Position numbers and translations under genes: made by a program
DNA from: Weissella fangxianensis
GTDB lineage: Bacteria > Bacillota > Bacilli > Lactobacillales > Lactobacillaceae
NCBI RefSeq assembly: GCF_024718545.1
Contig: NZ_JAMXDB010000003.1
Span: forward strand, 1 to 64,000
Reading direction: 5' to 3'
Length of the DNA stretch: 64,000 nt
Part shown: positions 62,834 through 64,000 of the stretch, in pieces
How positions within the stretch are numbered: the stretch's first letter is position 1
Layout: the number at the start of each line of letters is the position of its first letter
Notes under the pieces: model-generated
Seen by the model: the letters and a program-made list of their open reading frames with translations, nothing else
Database searches by the model: none
Told to the model about the DNA's origin: nothing

Positions 62834-64000
62834 ATGGGATTATTTGATTTTTTTAAAAAGAAGCCAGTCAAGCAAGTTGAAGTTGAAATCTTATACCCAA
62901 GTAATTGGGAAAATGGCATGCCACCAGTAAAAGTTGTCGCTGTTGAAATATTACAACCAACACCTGGTGAAGCAATTGACATCGAGTTACCCAAGGCCGA
63001 TACTACAGAAACAGAAACAGAAACAGAAACAGAAACAGAAACAGAAACAGAAACAGAAACAGAAACAGAAACAGAAACAGAAACAGAAACAGAAACAGAA
63101 ACAGAAACAGAAACAGAAACAGAAGTAGAAACAGAGGATGCTAGTGAAAAACTAGATACTGGTCTGAAAAAGACTAAGAAGACTTGGTCTGAACGTTGGA
63201 ATGCCTTTATGGCTAATTTCCGTTCAGTCGATGAGGACTTCTTTGACGACTTGGAAGAAACACTGATTGGTGCTGATGTTGGTGCCCAAACAGCATTACA
63301 ATTAACAGATGAATTGCGCGATGAAGTTAAATTGCAAAACGCTAAAAGTAAGCAAGAAATTTCTGAGGTAATTATTGACAAGCTGGTTGATCTATATCGT
63401 AGCCAGGGGGTTAATGAAGATGCCTCAATGCACTTTGCACCTGAAGGACCAACCGTGATTTTGTTGGTCGGTGTTAATGGTGTCGGTAAGACGACTACGA
63501 TCGGGAAACTATCTGCTTATTATAAGCGGGCAGGTAAAAAAGTTGTTTTGGCGGCTGCCGATACATTTAGAGCTGGTGCCACTGAACAATTAGTCGCATG
63601 GGGTGATCGTAACGATATTCCTGTTGTGACTGGTTCAGCTAAGGCCGATCCAGCATCCGTTGTTTTTGATGGTGTTAAAACGGCTATTGATACTCAGGCA
63701 GATATATTATTTGTTGATACAGCTGGTCGCTTACAGAATAATGTTAATTTGATGCAAGAATTATCAAAGATGAAGCGTATTATTACGCGTGAATTACCAA
63801 ATGAACCACAGGAAGTATTATTGACTCTAGATGCAACGACTGGTCAAAATGCCGTACAACAAGCAAAATTATTTAAGGATTCAACTGATGTGACGGGAAT
63901 CGTGTTAACAAAGTTGGATGGAACAGCCAAGGGTGGGATTGTTCTACCAATTCGAAATGAGTTGCACTTACCAGTTAAATGGGTTGGATTAGGTGAAAAG
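62834..64000 (+). CDS. ftsY: Signal recognition particle receptor FtsY, 3' end outside window
   Basis: FtsY is the SRP receptor GTPase that delivers membrane proteins to SecYEG. The window holds 389 codons, open to the right edge. It begins MGLFDFFKKKPV, then an acidic A-domain with (Thr-Glu)20 at about residues 58-97 encoded by a hexanucleotide repeat. The NG domain follows: helical N from about 115, P-loop VGVNGVGKTTT near 213, AADTFRAGA, DTAGR and TKLDGTAKGG; the last residues GLGEK sit close to the usual end. AGGGGGA precedes the ATG. Confidence 0.95.
   Translation, partial: MGLFDFFKKKPVKQVEVEILYPSNWENGMPPVKVVAVEILQPTPGEAIDIELPKADTTETETETETETETETETETETETETETETETETETETETEVETEDASEKLDTGLKKTKKTWSERWNAFMANFRSVDEDFFDDLEETLIGADVGAQTALQLTDELRDEVKLQNAKSKQEISEVIIDKLVDLYRSQGVNEDASMHFAPEGPTVILLVGVNGVGKTTTIGKLSAYYKRAGKKVVLAAADTFRAGATEQLVAWGDRNDIPVVTGSAKADPASVVFDGVKTAIDTQADILFVDTAGRLQNNVNLMQELSKMKRIITRELPNEPQEVLLTLDATTGQNAVQQAKLFKDSTDVTGIVLTKLDGTAKGGIVLPIRNELHLPVKWVGLGEK
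63005..63124 (+). repeat. Hexanucleotide microsatellite (ACAGAA)20 within ftsY
   Basis: Twenty uninterrupted copies of ACAGAA, followed by the variants GTAGAA and ACAGAG, encode alternating Thr-Glu. The unit is a multiple of three, so gain or loss of copies would alter length without shifting the frame. Confidence 0.97.

Noticed and set aside
63005-63124. CRISPR-like or intergenic tandem repeat
   Set aside because: The unit is 6 bp with no spacers and lies in frame inside ftsY, so it is a coding microsatellite.
62773-63381. Minus-strand open frame with a long Ser-Val repeat
   Set aside because: It is the mirror of the (ACAGAA)20 repeat in ftsY, which removes stops on both strands. It has no ribosome site and overlaps smc and ftsY coding sequence.

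Overview
The window looks like chromosome of a low-GC lactic acid bacterium of the Leuconostocaceae branch, most likely Weissella or a close relative. The grounds are the AT-rich composition, the LAB-type gene order around the division (dcw) cluster, the comG-ytxK-ackA block and the prpC-pknB-rsgA-rpe-thiN block, and a short 474-residue pyruvate kinase without the extra C-terminal domain seen in most lactobacilli. The genus is an inference from content; no marker RNA gene is present. Almost every gene is on the + strand; only the carbonic anhydrase and a PAP2-like membrane protein are on the - strand.

Layout. 1-530: 3' end of an IS3-family insertion sequence. 560-1960: alpha-carbonic anhydrase and an orphan mreD. 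1960-4525: T-box controlled polar amino acid ABC importer, probably for histidine. 4700-7075: formate-THF ligase and a degenerate PAP2-like protein. 7200-9035: lysine riboswitch plus lysine-type permease. 9070-10735: pyruvate kinase with a candidate cre site. 10820-12920: prmA, rsmE and a small membrane protein. 13190-26820: dcw cluster (mraZ, rsmH, ftsL, class B PBP, mraY, murD, murG, ftsQ, ftsA, ftsZ, sepF, yggT, ylmH, divIVA), headed by five GTGG boxes spaced exactly 10 bp apart. 26800-29960: T-box and ileS. 30006-34700: histidine phosphatase, TPR protein, recD2, yebC. 34760-36430: purine permease behind an unusual attenuator-like leader. 36491-39968: comG pseudopilus operon with a frame-disrupted comGD. 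40036-42400: ytxK and ackA. 42502-52294: priA, fmt, rsmB, prpC, pknB, rsgA, rpe, thiN. 52417-64000: rpmB, an Asp23-family gene, fakA, recG, plsX, acpP, rnc, smc and the start of ftsY, which carries a (ACAGAA)20 microsatellite and runs off the window.

How the parts fit. Most of the window is housekeeping: peptidoglycan precursor synthesis and septum assembly, the PASTA kinase/phosphatase pair that monitors the wall, translation factors, and the replication-restart, recombination and chromosome-organisation genes. Regulation is carried mainly by RNA: two T-boxes, a lysine riboswitch and a possible purine-responsive leader each precede an uptake or tRNA-charging gene and each ends in an intrinsic terminator.

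No wholly new multigene system is evident. The observations most worth following are the purine-riboswitch-like leader lacking a P2 arm, the hexanucleotide repeat in ftsY, the broken comGD, the T-box specifier register at ileS, the loss of all four C-terminal zinc cysteines in IleRS, and the MraZ operator array. I saw no tRNA or rRNA gene, CRISPR array, prophage or replication origin.
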